Below are positions 43,699-52,636 of a stretch of DNA of 64,000 nt, piece by piece; position 1 is the stretch's first letter, and each line of letters opens with the position of its first letter. Position numbers and translations under genes: made by a program. A model generated the notes under the pieces. That model worked only from the letters and a program-made list of their open reading frames with translations. It was not told where the DNA came from and did no database searches. This stretch comes from Bizionia saleffrena (lineage in GTDB: Bacteria > Bacteroidota > Bacteroidia > Flavobacteriales > Flavobacteriaceae), in assembly GCF_008086175.1 (NCBI RefSeq), contig NZ_VSKM01000004.1, positions 124,001 to 188,000 of the forward strand, given 5' to 3'.

Positions 43699-44561
43699 TC
43701 TTCTTTAGTTAAATAATTATCAGAATAGACCTTTGTAAACTGTGCTCCGAAAAACAAAATTAAACTGGTGTACGACACCCACAACATTATTAATATCACC
43801 GATCCTGCTGCACCGTAGGTAGAACCGGGTTCCATTTCATTAAAATAAATGGCTAACAAATATTTACCTATTGTAAAAAGTATGGCAGTTAAAGCCGCCC
43901 CTATTTTTACGGCTCTCCACGGGATACTTGCATTAGGCAACACCTTAAACATTGCTGCAAATAAAAAATAAATAAAAGTTAAGGAAATTGCGATATCAAT
44001 AATAAAGACAAAATCGATTAAGTTTTCTGGTAACAAATTTTGTAATCGTTTGCTAAAGGTACTCAACAGGGAGGTCATTACAAAGCTTACTAAAAGTAAA
44101 AACCCTATAATTAAAATGAAACCGAAGCTTTTAACACGACTAAAAATAGTAGCCAATATACCGTTAGAAAAACGTGGTTTTGCTTTCCAAATACCGTCTA
44201 ATGCATTTTCTAATTGATAAAACACTCCTGTCGCACCATATAGTAAAGTAAAAATACCAATAGTCGTTGCAAAAAAGGACGTTGGTTTGTCGCCTTTATC
44301 TACTAACATAACACGAATACTTTCGGCAGCTTCAACACCAATAGCATTAGAAATTTCATCTAGTACCTCCCCCTGTACAATTTCTCTACCCCACAAATTG
44401 CCGACAACATTAAAAATGATAATTAATAAAGCTGGTAATGACAAAATAGCGTAATACGCCACAACAGCGCTTAATTTAAAAGGTTCACTATTATACCATG
44501 CTTTGGCTGTTTCTAGAAGTAACTTCGGGAGGTGTTGTATTTTGAATTGCTTTATTTTCAA
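43695..44561 (-). CDS. YihY/BrkB family inner-membrane protein
   Basis: A 288-residue protein with about six helices. KAWYNSEPFKLSAVVAYYAILSLPAL, GATGVFYQLENALDGIW and the late PNASIPWRAVKIGAALTAIL are the conserved blocks of the YihY/virulence factor BrkB family (once misnamed ribonuclease BN). Function unknown. It precedes and overlaps the dehydratase gene. Confidence 0.92.
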   Translation of the reverse strand: MKIKQFKIQHLPKLLLETAKAWYNSEPFKLSAVVAYYAILSLPALLIIIFNVVGNLWGREIVQGEVLDEISNAIGVEAAESIRVMLVDKGDKPTSFFATTIGIFTLLYGATGVFYQLENALDGIWKAKPRFSNGILATIFSRVKSFGFILIIGFLLLVSFVMTSLLSTFSKRLQNLLPENLIDFVFIIDIAISLTFIYFLFAAMFKVLPNASIPWRAVKIGAALTAILFTIGKYLLAIYFNEMEPGSTYGAAGSVILIMLWVSYTSLILFFGAQFTKVYSDNYLTKEE

Positions 44562-44748
44562 ATATCAAATTTATTGGTGTCTAACAAAACTAAGGTTTGA
44601 AATCATTTAAAACGAGTTTTTAACAAATTCTGTTAATTAATATCTGGTTAGCATTTGAATTAATAACTTTATGGGTATAATTAGTCTTAATTTTAAAGAT
44701 CTTTATAATTCAAAATAAGGATTATTAACAGTATTAACAATTCAAAAT

Positions 44749-45582
44749 ATGCCATTTATAACAAATAAAACAACTCAAGAACACGTAGATATTCATTATA
44801 AAGATTACGGTAACGGACAACCCGTTATTTTAATCCACGGGTGGCCTTTAAGCCACCAAGCTTGGGAAGGACAAATTAGTGCTATCGTCGCTGCTGGATA
44901 TCGATGCATCGCCTACGATCGTCGGGGATTCGGAATCTCCTCTGCGCCTTGGGACTCCTTCGACTACTCAACATTAGCATCAGATTTAAATACCCTGATA
45001 ACCGACCTTAAATTAGAAAAAGCAGTATTGGTTGGTTTCTCTATGGGAGGTGGCGAAGTAATTCGTTATTTAACGGATTTCGGAACAGATAAAATCGATA
45101 AAATTGCTTTAATCGCTTCCATTATTCCTTTAGTAAAGAAAAAAGAAGATAATCCTGAGGGCGTTCCCGAAGACGGATTAAATGCTATTATGGACGCGTT
45201 ACAAACCGATCGCGTGGGATTTCTAAAAGACTTCCACAAGAATTTTTATAATTTCGACGATAACAAAGGAGACCGCATAAGCGCAGCGCAGTTAGACTAC
45301 GATTTTACAATTGCTTCATTTGCGTCGCCAAGAGCGACTTTACAAACCGCAAGAGCTTGGGCAAATACCGATTTTAGACCCGAATTAAAAAATGTTACGG
45401 TACCTGCTCTAATTGTACACGGTGACTCTGATAATATTGTACCTATTGAAACTTCTGGAAATCAAGCGGCTAAAGGGATTAAAAACAACACTTACAAAGT
45501 TCTTAAAAATGCACCTCATGGATTGAATGTGACTCACAGAAAGGAATTAAACACCATTTTATTAGACTTTTTAAAACAATAA
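44749..45582 (+). CDS. Alpha/beta hydrolase (non-haem chloroperoxidase-like)
   Basis: A 277-residue alpha/beta hydrolase: oxyanion loop HGWPLSHQAW, nucleophile S98 in GFSMGGGE, acid in HGDSDNIVP and base His in APHGLNVTH. The sequence is of the cofactor-free haloperoxidase / arylesterase branch. No signal peptide, so cytoplasmic. Substrate unknown. The Pmp3-like gene follows 22 bases later. Confidence 0.92.
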   Translation: MPFITNKTTQEHVDIHYKDYGNGQPVILIHGWPLSHQAWEGQISAIVAAGYRCIAYDRRGFGISSAPWDSFDYSTLASDLNTLITDLKLEKAVLVGFSMGGGEVIRYLTDFGTDKIDKIALIASIIPLVKKKEDNPEGVPEDGLNAIMDALQTDRVGFLKDFHKNFYNFDDNKGDRISAAQLDYDFTIASFASPRATLQTARAWANTDFRPELKNVTVPALIVHGDSDNIVPIETSGNQAAKGIKNNTYKVLKNAPHGLNVTHRKELNTILLDFLKQ

Positions 45583-45604
45583 ACAACCTCAAAAACCCAA
45601 AACA

Positions 45605-45760
45605 ATGTCAGTACTAAATATTATAATTACTATCCTTTTACCACCACTCGGTGTGTTTTTAAAGCACGGATTAGGTGGCAAATTTCTAATCAATATATTA
45701 TTAACCTTGTTAGGTTGGCTTCCCGGCGTTATCCACGCTTTCTATGTAAACCAAGATTAA
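45605..45760 (+). CDS. YqaE/Pmp3 family small membrane protein
   Basis: A 51-residue protein not found by a length cut-off. It has two helices, LNIIITILLPPLGVFLKHG and FLINILLTLLGWLPGVIHAFYV, with the conserved PPLGV and PG-x-IHA-x-Y elements of the YqaE/Pmp3 (UPF0057) family. These proteins affect membrane potential and stress tolerance. It starts 22 bases after the hydrolase stop and is followed by a terminator, so the two genes probably share a transcript. Confidence 0.92.
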   Translation: MSVLNIIITILLPPLGVFLKHGLGGKFLINILLTLLGWLPGVIHAFYVNQD

Positions 45761-45766
45761 AAAGTA

Positions 45767-45792
45767 AAAGCGAGATTGTAAAATCTCGCTTT
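45767..45792 (+). terminator. Terminator after the Pmp3-like gene (bidirectional)
   Basis: An 11-bp stem AAAGCGAGATT / AATCTCGCTTT with a GTAA loop, then a T-run. It lies between convergent genes. Confidence 0.88.
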
Positions 45793-45803
45793 TTTTAAGT
45801 CAT

Positions 45804-46484
45804 TTAATTCCTATCCAAAGCTGCAAACTCATAACATACCGTTCCATCTATTTGTTCGTTGAGATAAAGAATATCTACAAGCTTTGACTTATAAACAAAA
45901 AACGGATAGTTGTCGTGGTGTTTTACTGTATGAATGTACTGCCTATAAATAAGGGCTTTGGCTTGAAAATTTACGCGTAATAAATTATCTGACGCTCTGC
46001 CAAACGGGCAATGAATTACGAATAACCGGTTTTGAATATTATCGCGAATGCCTCGACTTTGTTTGGTGTAGAAGAAATTTATTATCGCTTCCGCGGAAGG
46101 GCTTTCGGTAGGATTCAACCGTTGTTTAATAGCCTTTGGAATTACTGTCCCTTTTAAATCGAATTGTAAACGTTTCTCTCCAAAAAATTCGAAATCCCAA
46201 TTTTGATCTTTCCTGTCTGGGTTTTTTAAAACATCGGTATGTTTATAGAATAAATATTCATCACATTGGGCGCATTTCCATAGAAACCAACGTTTTTTGA
46301 AATAGGTTTTTACACCATCATCAAAAGGTTTTAAAGCAATTTCTAAAGCTTCGAATGACGCATAGCGAAACATATTAATTTTCGCATCGCTTTTATCATT
46401 CTGTATCGCTCCCCATCGTTCTGGAATATGAGGAGCAATAGCCTCCAAGTGTAGCGCTAAAACTTTAAATTCTTGTGCCGTCAT
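45804..46484 (-). CDS. Conserved hypothetical protein next to DbpA-like helicase
   Basis: About 226 residues starting at MTAQEF (46484); the TTG five codons upstream is less likely. A cysteine pair sits in KCAQCDEYLFYKH. The stretch EFFGEKRLQFDLKGTVIPK has an E...D-x-K arrangement that could belong to a PD-(D/E)XK nuclease fold, but this is a weak reading. It is basic and aromatic-rich with no signal peptide. I recognise no family. It starts 22 bases after the helicase stop on the same strand, so it is probably co-transcribed. Confidence 0.7.
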   Translation of the reverse strand: MTAQEFKVLALHLEAIAPHIPERWGAIQNDKSDAKINMFRYASFEALEIALKPFDDGVKTYFKKRWFLWKCAQCDEYLFYKHTDVLKNPDRKDQNWDFEFFGEKRLQFDLKGTVIPKAIKQRLNPTESPSAEAIINFFYTKQSRGIRDNIQNRLFVIHCPFGRASDNLLRVNFQAKALIYRQYIHTVKHHDNYPFFVYKSKLVDILYLNEQIDGTVCYEFAALDRN

Positions 46485-46505
46485 AGCACAATTTAGCAAA
46501 TAAAT

Positions 46506-47804
46506 TTATACTAAAGTAATTCTTACTTTTTTCTTTTTTAAACGGGTGTTATTCGTTTTTGCAATCACAGCTTCAGCTTTATAGCGTGGCACAGCAACGA
46601 AGGCACAATCTTGTTTTAATTCTATAATTCCTAATTCGTCTTTGTTTAATTCGCCTTGTTTAAACAATAATCCGGCGATATCTCCTTTCGAAATTTTATC
46701 TTTCCGACCTCCAGAAATAAATAATGTCGACCAATCTGTTGGCTTTGGTACTCTATTATTTTCTAATTGCTGTACGCCATCAGTGTGTATAAATTCTGGT
46801 AATGGTTCTTCCTCCCATTGTAACACATAAGCCGTTCCTTGGCTATTCATTCGCGCTGTTCTACCATTTCTGTGTGTAAACTCTTCTTCCTTTAAGGGCA
46901 ATTGATAATGGATAATAAAATTTAACTCATTAATATCTAAACCTCTTGCTGCCAAATCGGTTGCTATAATAATTTGGTGCGTACCATTTCTAAATTTTAT
47001 TAATGCACGTTCTCTTTCAATCTGTTCTAATCCGCCATAAAAACAACCGTGAGCAATCTTATTATCAGTTAAAAAGTCACTAACAAATTGGATGGTATCT
47101 TTGAAATTACAAAAAATGATACCAGGTTTATTACCAATGTGACACAATAAATCGACTAACGTTTGAATTTTATTTTTATCGGGAGAAAGTACCGCTTTAA
47201 CTTCCAACTTAGACACTACAGTATCTGAATAATCAATAACCAATTCATTTTGTAACCCCACAAATTTAGGCACTTCTATACTTTGAGTTGCCGAGGTAAG
47301 AATGCGTTTTTCTATATGTGGTAATGCGAAAATAATTTCACTCATTTCGCCTTCAAATCCTGCTTCTAGTGACTTATCGAATTCATCTAAGACTAACGAT
47401 CTAATATTTTTTATACTAATTGTTTCACGGCGTAAATGATCGGCCACTCGCCCGGGTGTACCTACTAGAATTGTTGGTGCGTGACTTAATTCTATTTTAT
47501 CTTTAGAAAATGGTCTTCCTCCATAAACGGCATTTACTTTAAATCCTGCTCCCATTTCCCGAACTACTTGTTCAATTTGAATTGCAAGCTCTCGAGACGG
47601 TACTAAAATTAAGACCTGAATACCTTCCACATCCTCTTGTAGCGCATTAATAATAGGCAATAAAAAAGCGACCGTTTTCCCCGTACCCGTTGGTGAAAGT
47701 AAAATAACATTATCTGCTGCTGTTATTGCTAAATTCGCCTCTTCTTGCATTGCATTTAATGCGGTAATCCCTAATTTATTAAGTATTCGCTCTTGTCGTT
47801 TCAT
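46506..47804 (-). CDS. dbpA: DEAD-box RNA helicase with DbpA-type RNA-binding domain
   Basis: About 432 residues: LSPTGTGKTVAFLLP (Walker A), VPSRELAIQIEQ, GTPGRVADHL, LVLDEFDKSLE (a DEFD variant of the DEAD box), TSATQS and HRNGRTARM. The C-terminal 75 residues (TLFISGGRKDKISKGDIAGL) form the DbpA RNA-recognition domain that binds 23S rRNA hairpin 92. Likely role: 50S ribosome assembly. I start at the ATG at 47804 because a -7 box lies between it and the upstream ATG at 47837. Confidence 0.9.
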   Translation of the reverse strand: MKRQERILNKLGITALNAMQEEANLAITAADNVILLSPTGTGKTVAFLLPIINALQEDVEGIQVLILVPSRELAIQIEQVVREMGAGFKVNAVYGGRPFSKDKIELSHAPTILVGTPGRVADHLRRETISIKNIRSLVLDEFDKSLEAGFEGEMSEIIFALPHIEKRILTSATQSIEVPKFVGLQNELVIDYSDTVVSKLEVKAVLSPDKNKIQTLVDLLCHIGNKPGIIFCNFKDTIQFVSDFLTDNKIAHGCFYGGLEQIERERALIKFRNGTHQIIIATDLAARGLDINELNFIIHYQLPLKEEEFTHRNGRTARMNSQGTAYVLQWEEEPLPEFIHTDGVQQLENNRVPKPTDWSTLFISGGRKDKISKGDIAGLLFKQGELNKDELGIIELKQDCAFVAVPRYKAEAVIAKTNNTRLKKKKVRITLV

Positions 47805-47820
47805 AACTAAATTTAAGCTA

Positions 47821-47828
47821 CAAAAATA
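47821..47828 (-). promoter_or_regulatory. -7 promoter box deciding the dbpA start
   Basis: Minus-strand TATTTTTG matches TAnnTTTG. It lies downstream of the ATG at 47837 and 17 bases upstream of the ATG at 47804, so only the latter can be the start on this transcript. Confidence 0.55.
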
Positions 47829-47914
47829 CAGTTTCATTTATAGAAAATTCTTTTTATTTACAATTTTAAACAAATTGAAAAACAACTTAAAAACACTTGC
47901 CCCAATCAGTCGAT

Positions 47915-48226
47915 ATGATTAAATTTGAAAAAACTTTTTTTATGCTTAGCACGTTTAGAATTATTGCACTTTTAGAGGGATTATCTTACATCCTGCTGTT
48001 ATTTATAGCAACGCCCTTAAAATACTTTGCAGAAGATCCGCAATACGTTAAATTATTAGGTATGCCACACGGTTTACTATTTGTTGCTTACGTGGCTTTG
48101 GCTATTTTTTTACGTTCTAAGTACAAATGGAATAATACGTCATTTTTCATTATTTTGTTGTGCTCTTTATTGCCGTTTGGAACATTTTACGCAGACGTTA
48201 AATATTTCAAGCCTTTAGCACACTAA
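47915..48226 (+). CDS. DUF3817 small membrane protein
   Basis: About 103 residues with three helices. FRIIALLEGLSYILLLF, PLKYFAEDP and LGMPHGLLFVAYVALA are the DUF3817 hallmarks; the family resembles a domain of MFS-like proteins and has no known activity. I take the ATG at 47915; a further ATG at 47942 is also possible. Confidence 0.88.
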   Translation: MIKFEKTFFMLSTFRIIALLEGLSYILLLFIATPLKYFAEDPQYVKLLGMPHGLLFVAYVALAIFLRSKYKWNNTSFFIILLCSLLPFGTFYADVKYFKPLAH

Positions 48227-48395
48227 TATACAGTGTCTTTAAAATATTAACAATTAAGTAGAACGTATTACAGGAATTTATTAGGTCTCGGTGCTCTCTT
48301 TTTAGTAAAAGAGTTAATAATTAACGCATTTGTAATATTCCCATATATTTATATCGTTTAATATTGTATTTTTAATACAAATACTAACCGTTATA

Positions 48396-51314
48396 ATGCT
48401 TTCTATGAATACTGTTAAATTAGTAGTACTCCTTTTCATTTTTAATTGTTATCCGTCTTTCACGTATTCTCAAGAATTGCCGCCTCAAGAGGTGTCAAAG
48501 CTCATTACCTCTTACAAAAATGATCTGCGCGGGCCTTACCATCGCATTAAATGGTTTTGTGAAGATGGAACCGAAAGAGAGCCTAAAGATCCGTGTCCAG
48601 ATGGCATTGGAGGCGGTATACAGCACGCCAGTTTTAAAGCGTCTGCCCTTCAACTAAGACGTGCTAATCATTTGTTTTTTGGTGAGATTTTAGGTGGTTT
48701 AAAACCGAATGACTTTTTAGATCGTAATGCCAATTATAGCCGCTTAAAGCAATATCAAATCGGTAATTATTTAAGTAGTGTCGATAATGGTTGGGTGTTA
48801 CGTAAAGCACAATATTATCGTGGTGCCATTCAATCTGAGGATGAAGAAGCCTGGGGTAAAGACTTCTTTATTAACATAGTAGCGGATGATGAATTTATTA
48901 TTCAAAATTACTATTTGTTACGCCAAAGTTTAAAAGATATTCCGCACAATGGCGATGATAATATCGCACAATTAATGCGAAGTCAGTCGAAAATTTTATC
49001 GGAAGACCATCCTTCTTTTATGGATATTAGAATTAAAATTCACGGGCAACCACAAGCCTCAGATATTAGACTCGTTAATAATTATCTTCAATCTAAAAAG
49101 ACATCATTTACTGAAGAAGCATCCTTGGCCTTTGAAGATTTAGTTAAAACTATGCATACCTTTTATGCGCCAATCGATTTTAAAGATTTGAAAAGTGATT
49201 TATCTCAAATTACCGAGCAAAATGAGGCAACGGCTAGTCTTTCAGAATTTCTAAAAAACTATTCAAAAGACGCTACACCCGACCAATTAACATCGGCACT
49301 TTCTAATGTGTTATACGCTATTAGAACACATATCACCGATTTTAAGTACAGCAAAAATAGACTGGCTATTTTAGACCTCTCCAATCAATTAGAAAACATT
49401 TTATTAAAAGAAGCGCAAAAATGGGACACCACAAATTTAAGTGATAACCTTTATAAAATAAACACACTGGCTTGTGCGACTTTAGGTTCCGGTCTTATTG
49501 AAGAGTGGGAATACTATGCAATCGCCTCTCAATTTACTTTAACTACTTCAGGAAATACTACTAATTTAAAACAACTAAATGCGATACTCAATACGAGTCG
49601 CAGTATTGTGGAGTGGACGACTACAATGGTTAAAGCCAATTACCAAGATGAGGTAAATATCTATACTAAATTCGAGCCGCTTGCTTATGGTTTTATAGAC
49701 GATAGAGTACGCAGTAGTATTTCTTTAAATCTAGGAGAAGAGGTGAGTAAACTGGGCGTTCTAATCGCTAAAGTTTCTAATATTAACAATGCTGTGGTAG
49801 ACCTTAAAAACCAAACCACTATTCGTGGGTTAAATCCAGGATATGCGTTCGGTAAACTAGTGGTTGTCGATGGCAACCCTGAAGATGTAAGCGTACACTC
49901 CAATAACATCTATATATTTGAAAAACCACCATCAGATTTAAAACCAATAGCAGGAATTATGACGGTTTCTGAAGGTAATTTAGTATCTCACGTACAATTA
50001 TTAGCTAGAAATTTGGGCATACCAAATGCGGTGTTATCGTACGAGAATTTAAAAGATTTAAAAGCATACGACGGTAAAAAAGTGTTTTATGCGGTGTCCA
50101 ATCAGGGGCACGTTATCTTAAAATTTGAAGACGATATGACTTCGGAAGAAAAAGACCTGTTTTTTAAAAAAGAAAGTACAAAAAATAGAATTGCGGTGCC
50201 TGTCGAGAACATTAAATTAGATACAAACGAAGTATTAAATATGCGGGCGGTGAGAGCTGTTAATTCGGGGGAAATTTGCGGTCCAAAGGCCGCTAATTTA
50301 GGAGAACTGAAACATTTATTCCCTGAGCAAGTTGTAGAAGGTTTGGTGATTCCGTTTGGTGTTTTTAGAGCTCATATGGACCAACAAATGCCCGGCGAAA
50401 ATAAAAGTTATTGGTCGTATTTAAATGAAACGTTTAATAAAGCTGAAGCGCTGCGCACAGAAAATAGTGATGAAGAAACGGTTGAAGCTTTTCAATTAGA
50501 GAACTTGAGAATATTACATAAAGCTATTATAAATATGCAGCTAAGCGCCACTTTTGAGAAGGATTTAAAAGCTAATTTTAAAGACGCTTTTAAAGGAAGC
50601 ATTGGTACTGTCCCTGTTTTTTTAAGAAGTGATACCAATATGGAAGATCTTAAGGAGTTTACAGGCGCTGGGTTAAACTTAACTTTATTTAATATCCTCT
50701 TGGAAGATGGTATATTAAAAGGTATTAAACAGGTATGGGCTTCGGCCTATACCGAGCGTAGTTTTAAGTGGAGACAAAAGTATTTATTGAATCCTGAAAA
50801 TGTATTTCCTTCTATTTTAATTATTCCTAGTGTCGATGTTGATTATTCTGGAGTAATGATTACAAAAGGAATCAATTCTGGAAACACTAGCGATGTAACG
50901 GTTGCATTTAGTCGTGGCGCTGGTGGAGCTGTCGACGGACAATTGGCAGAAACACGTTTAATTACAGAAGACGCTTCAGAATTATTAGCACCTGCCAGAC
51001 AGCCTAACTACATCCGTTTACCTGAAAATGGCGGCACAAAGACCTACTACACATCGTACAATGCGCCTATTCTAAATGATAAAAACATAGAAGATATTAA
51101 AGCTTTAGCTAAAAGCATTAGAAAAACAATGGATCCTAACTCGGTTTCGGAGCACGCTTTTGATGTCGAATTTGGCTTTAAAAACAATGAATTATGGTTG
51201 TTTCAAATCCGTCCGTTTGTAGAAAATAAACAAGCTAAAAGTTCAGAGTACTTAATTTCGATTTCACCACGTACTAATGTAGACAGAAACATAGCACTAA
51301 CCACAGCACTTTAA
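48396..51314 (+). CDS. Exported dikinase-like protein (PEP-utiliser His domain + PPDK-type ATP-binding domain)
   Basis: A 972-residue protein with a signal peptide (cleavage near TYSQ). Residues 25-450 are a helical region I do not recognise. Residues about 475-560 are a PEP-utilising-enzyme mobile domain with SEGNLVSHVQLLARNLGIP, where H532 is the expected phosphohistidine. Residues about 620-950 are a pyruvate phosphate dikinase-type ATP-grasp domain (VFLRSDTNMEDLKEFTGAG, WASAYTERSFKWRQKYLL, DVEFGFKNNELWLFQIRPF). The His domain before the ATP domain is the order of glucan, water dikinase; PEP synthase and PPDK have the reverse. No PEP/pyruvate TIM barrel is present. An ATP-using enzyme outside the cytoplasm is odd. 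It lies 2 bases before the serine hydrolase gene. Confidence 0.82.
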   Translation: MLSMNTVKLVVLLFIFNCYPSFTYSQELPPQEVSKLITSYKNDLRGPYHRIKWFCEDGTEREPKDPCPDGIGGGIQHASFKASALQLRRANHLFFGEILGGLKPNDFLDRNANYSRLKQYQIGNYLSSVDNGWVLRKAQYYRGAIQSEDEEAWGKDFFINIVADDEFIIQNYYLLRQSLKDIPHNGDDNIAQLMRSQSKILSEDHPSFMDIRIKIHGQPQASDIRLVNNYLQSKKTSFTEEASLAFEDLVKTMHTFYAPIDFKDLKSDLSQITEQNEATASLSEFLKNYSKDATPDQLTSALSNVLYAIRTHITDFKYSKNRLAILDLSNQLENILLKEAQKWDTTNLSDNLYKINTLACATLGSGLIEEWEYYAIASQFTLTTSGNTTNLKQLNAILNTSRSIVEWTTTMVKANYQDEVNIYTKFEPLAYGFIDDRVRSSISLNLGEEVSKLGVLIAKVSNINNAVVDLKNQTTIRGLNPGYAFGKLVVVDGNPEDVSVHSNNIYIFEKPPSDLKPIAGIMTVSEGNLVSHVQLLARNLGIPNAVLSYENLKDLKAYDGKKVFYAVSNQGHVILKFEDDMTSEEKDLFFKKESTKNRIAVPVENIKLDTNEVLNMRAVRAVNSGEICGPKAANLGELKHLFPEQVVEGLVIPFGVFRAHMDQQMPGENKSYWSYLNETFNKAEALRTENSDEETVEAFQLENLRILHKAIINMQLSATFEKDLKANFKDAFKGSIGTVPVFLRSDTNMEDLKEFTGAGLNLTLFNILLEDGILKGIKQVWASAYTERSFKWRQKYLLNPENVFPSILIIPSVDVDYSGVMITKGINSGNTSDVTVAFSRGAGGAVDGQLAETRLITEDASELLAPARQPNYIRLPENGGTKTYYTSYNAPILNDKNIEDIKALAKSIRKTMDPNSVSEHAFDVEFGFKNNELWLFQIRPFVENKQAKSSEYLISISPRTNVDRNIALTTAL

Positions 51315-51316
51315 TT

Positions 51317-52636
51317 ATGAAAAACCTTTTTTATATTACTATTACACTTTGCATCGTTATATCATTTGGTTTTATATCCTACCCTATCGATGGTTATGAG
51401 TCTACCGGAATATCCAGATTATATCACTTACGAAAAATGCAAGTGGATAGTGTACCCTACAAACGCATTCCTGCGGGTGCGTATTTAAATTTAGAAGACA
51501 TTAAACTCAATTTAAAATCGCGATCGAAAGACAGCATTAACACATTGCTAAAAGAAGACGATGCGTTTACAAAAGAAATGCGCGCACTATTTCCTGGTAG
51601 CGGGTATTCGGCAGCAATCTTAGATATGAGTAATCCTGGCAAATTGCGTTATGCTGCTTTTCGCGAAGATGTAGGTTACCAGCCAGGAAGTGTTGGTAAA
51701 TTAGCGGTTCTCGTGGCCTTAATGACCGAGCTTAGTAAACTGTGCCCCGATTCTTGGGATCAACGTGCATTTTACTTGCAACATACGCGCGTAACCTCTG
51801 GATATTGGGGAACAGGAGACCATCACACAATTCCTGTTTACGATATTGAAAAAGACAAACTCACGAAAAGACGTGTGGTTGCTAGCGATGAATTTTCTCT
51901 TTACGAATGGTTAGATCACATGGCGTCTGTTAGCAATAATGGCGCAGCGAGCGTCGTGTATAGAGAAGCTATGCTAATGCGCGCATTTGGATCTGACTAC
52001 TTTTTTTTAAATCAGGAAAAAACGGAGGCTTTTTTTAAAGAAACACCCCGAGATTCCTTAACAAACTTAGCTAATATGGTCGTTAACCAACCATTGCGTG
52101 ATATGGGAATTAGCGAAGACGATTGGAGATTGGGTGGCCTTTTTACACGTGGCCCTGAAAAATATGTAGGTCGCAAAGGGGGCAGTATTGGCACCCCTAA
52201 AGGGCTAATGACTTTCTTAGTAAAACTAGAACAAGGCGAAATTGTAGATCACGAAACAAGTTTAGAGATGAAACGTCTTTTATATAGTACCGACAGACGT
52301 ATTAGGTATGCAAGATCGCCCCGTTTAGACAGTGCTGCAGTTTATTTTAAATCGGGAAGTTTTTACAAATGCGACCGTAATAAAAATCCGAATTGTAGTG
52401 ATTATGCCGGAAACGTTTTCAATTATATGAACTCTGTGATTATTGTAGAACACCCCAACGGCACGAAATATATTGTGTGTTTAATGTCTAATGTTTTGAA
52501 TAAAAATTCTGCCGGAGCACATATGTATTTAGCTAGTAAAATTGATGATATTATCAATAAAAATAATATAGAAAGCAAAACGGAAGTTAGAGAAGAGGTT
52601 TATAAAGAAGATGCAGAGGAAAGTGGTACTAATTAA
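51317..52636 (+). CDS. Exported class A beta-lactamase-like serine hydrolase (first)
   Basis: A 439-residue protein with an N-terminal signal/anchor helix and a penicillin-interacting fold. The catalytic triad motifs are S125-V-G-K128 (SxxK in YQPGSVGKLA), SNN (SVSNNGAAS) and KSG (YFKSGSFYKC). It is longer than true class A beta-lactamases and has extra insertions (GYWGTGDHH region), so a peptidase, esterase or peptidoglycan-related role is as likely as antibiotic hydrolysis. It is co-transcribed with the dikinase-like gene. Its TAA overlaps the convergent transporter's stop (TTAA at 52633-52636). Confidence 0.82.
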   Translation: MKNLFYITITLCIVISFGFISYPIDGYESTGISRLYHLRKMQVDSVPYKRIPAGAYLNLEDIKLNLKSRSKDSINTLLKEDDAFTKEMRALFPGSGYSAAILDMSNPGKLRYAAFREDVGYQPGSVGKLAVLVALMTELSKLCPDSWDQRAFYLQHTRVTSGYWGTGDHHTIPVYDIEKDKLTKRRVVASDEFSLYEWLDHMASVSNNGAASVVYREAMLMRAFGSDYFFLNQEKTEAFFKETPRDSLTNLANMVVNQPLRDMGISEDDWRLGGLFTRGPEKYVGRKGGSIGTPKGLMTFLVKLEQGEIVDHETSLEMKRLLYSTDRRIRYARSPRLDSAAVYFKSGSFYKCDRNKNPNCSDYAGNVFNYMNSVIIVEHPNGTKYIVCLMSNVLNKNSAGAHMYLASKIDDIINKNNIESKTEVREEVYKEDAEESGTN

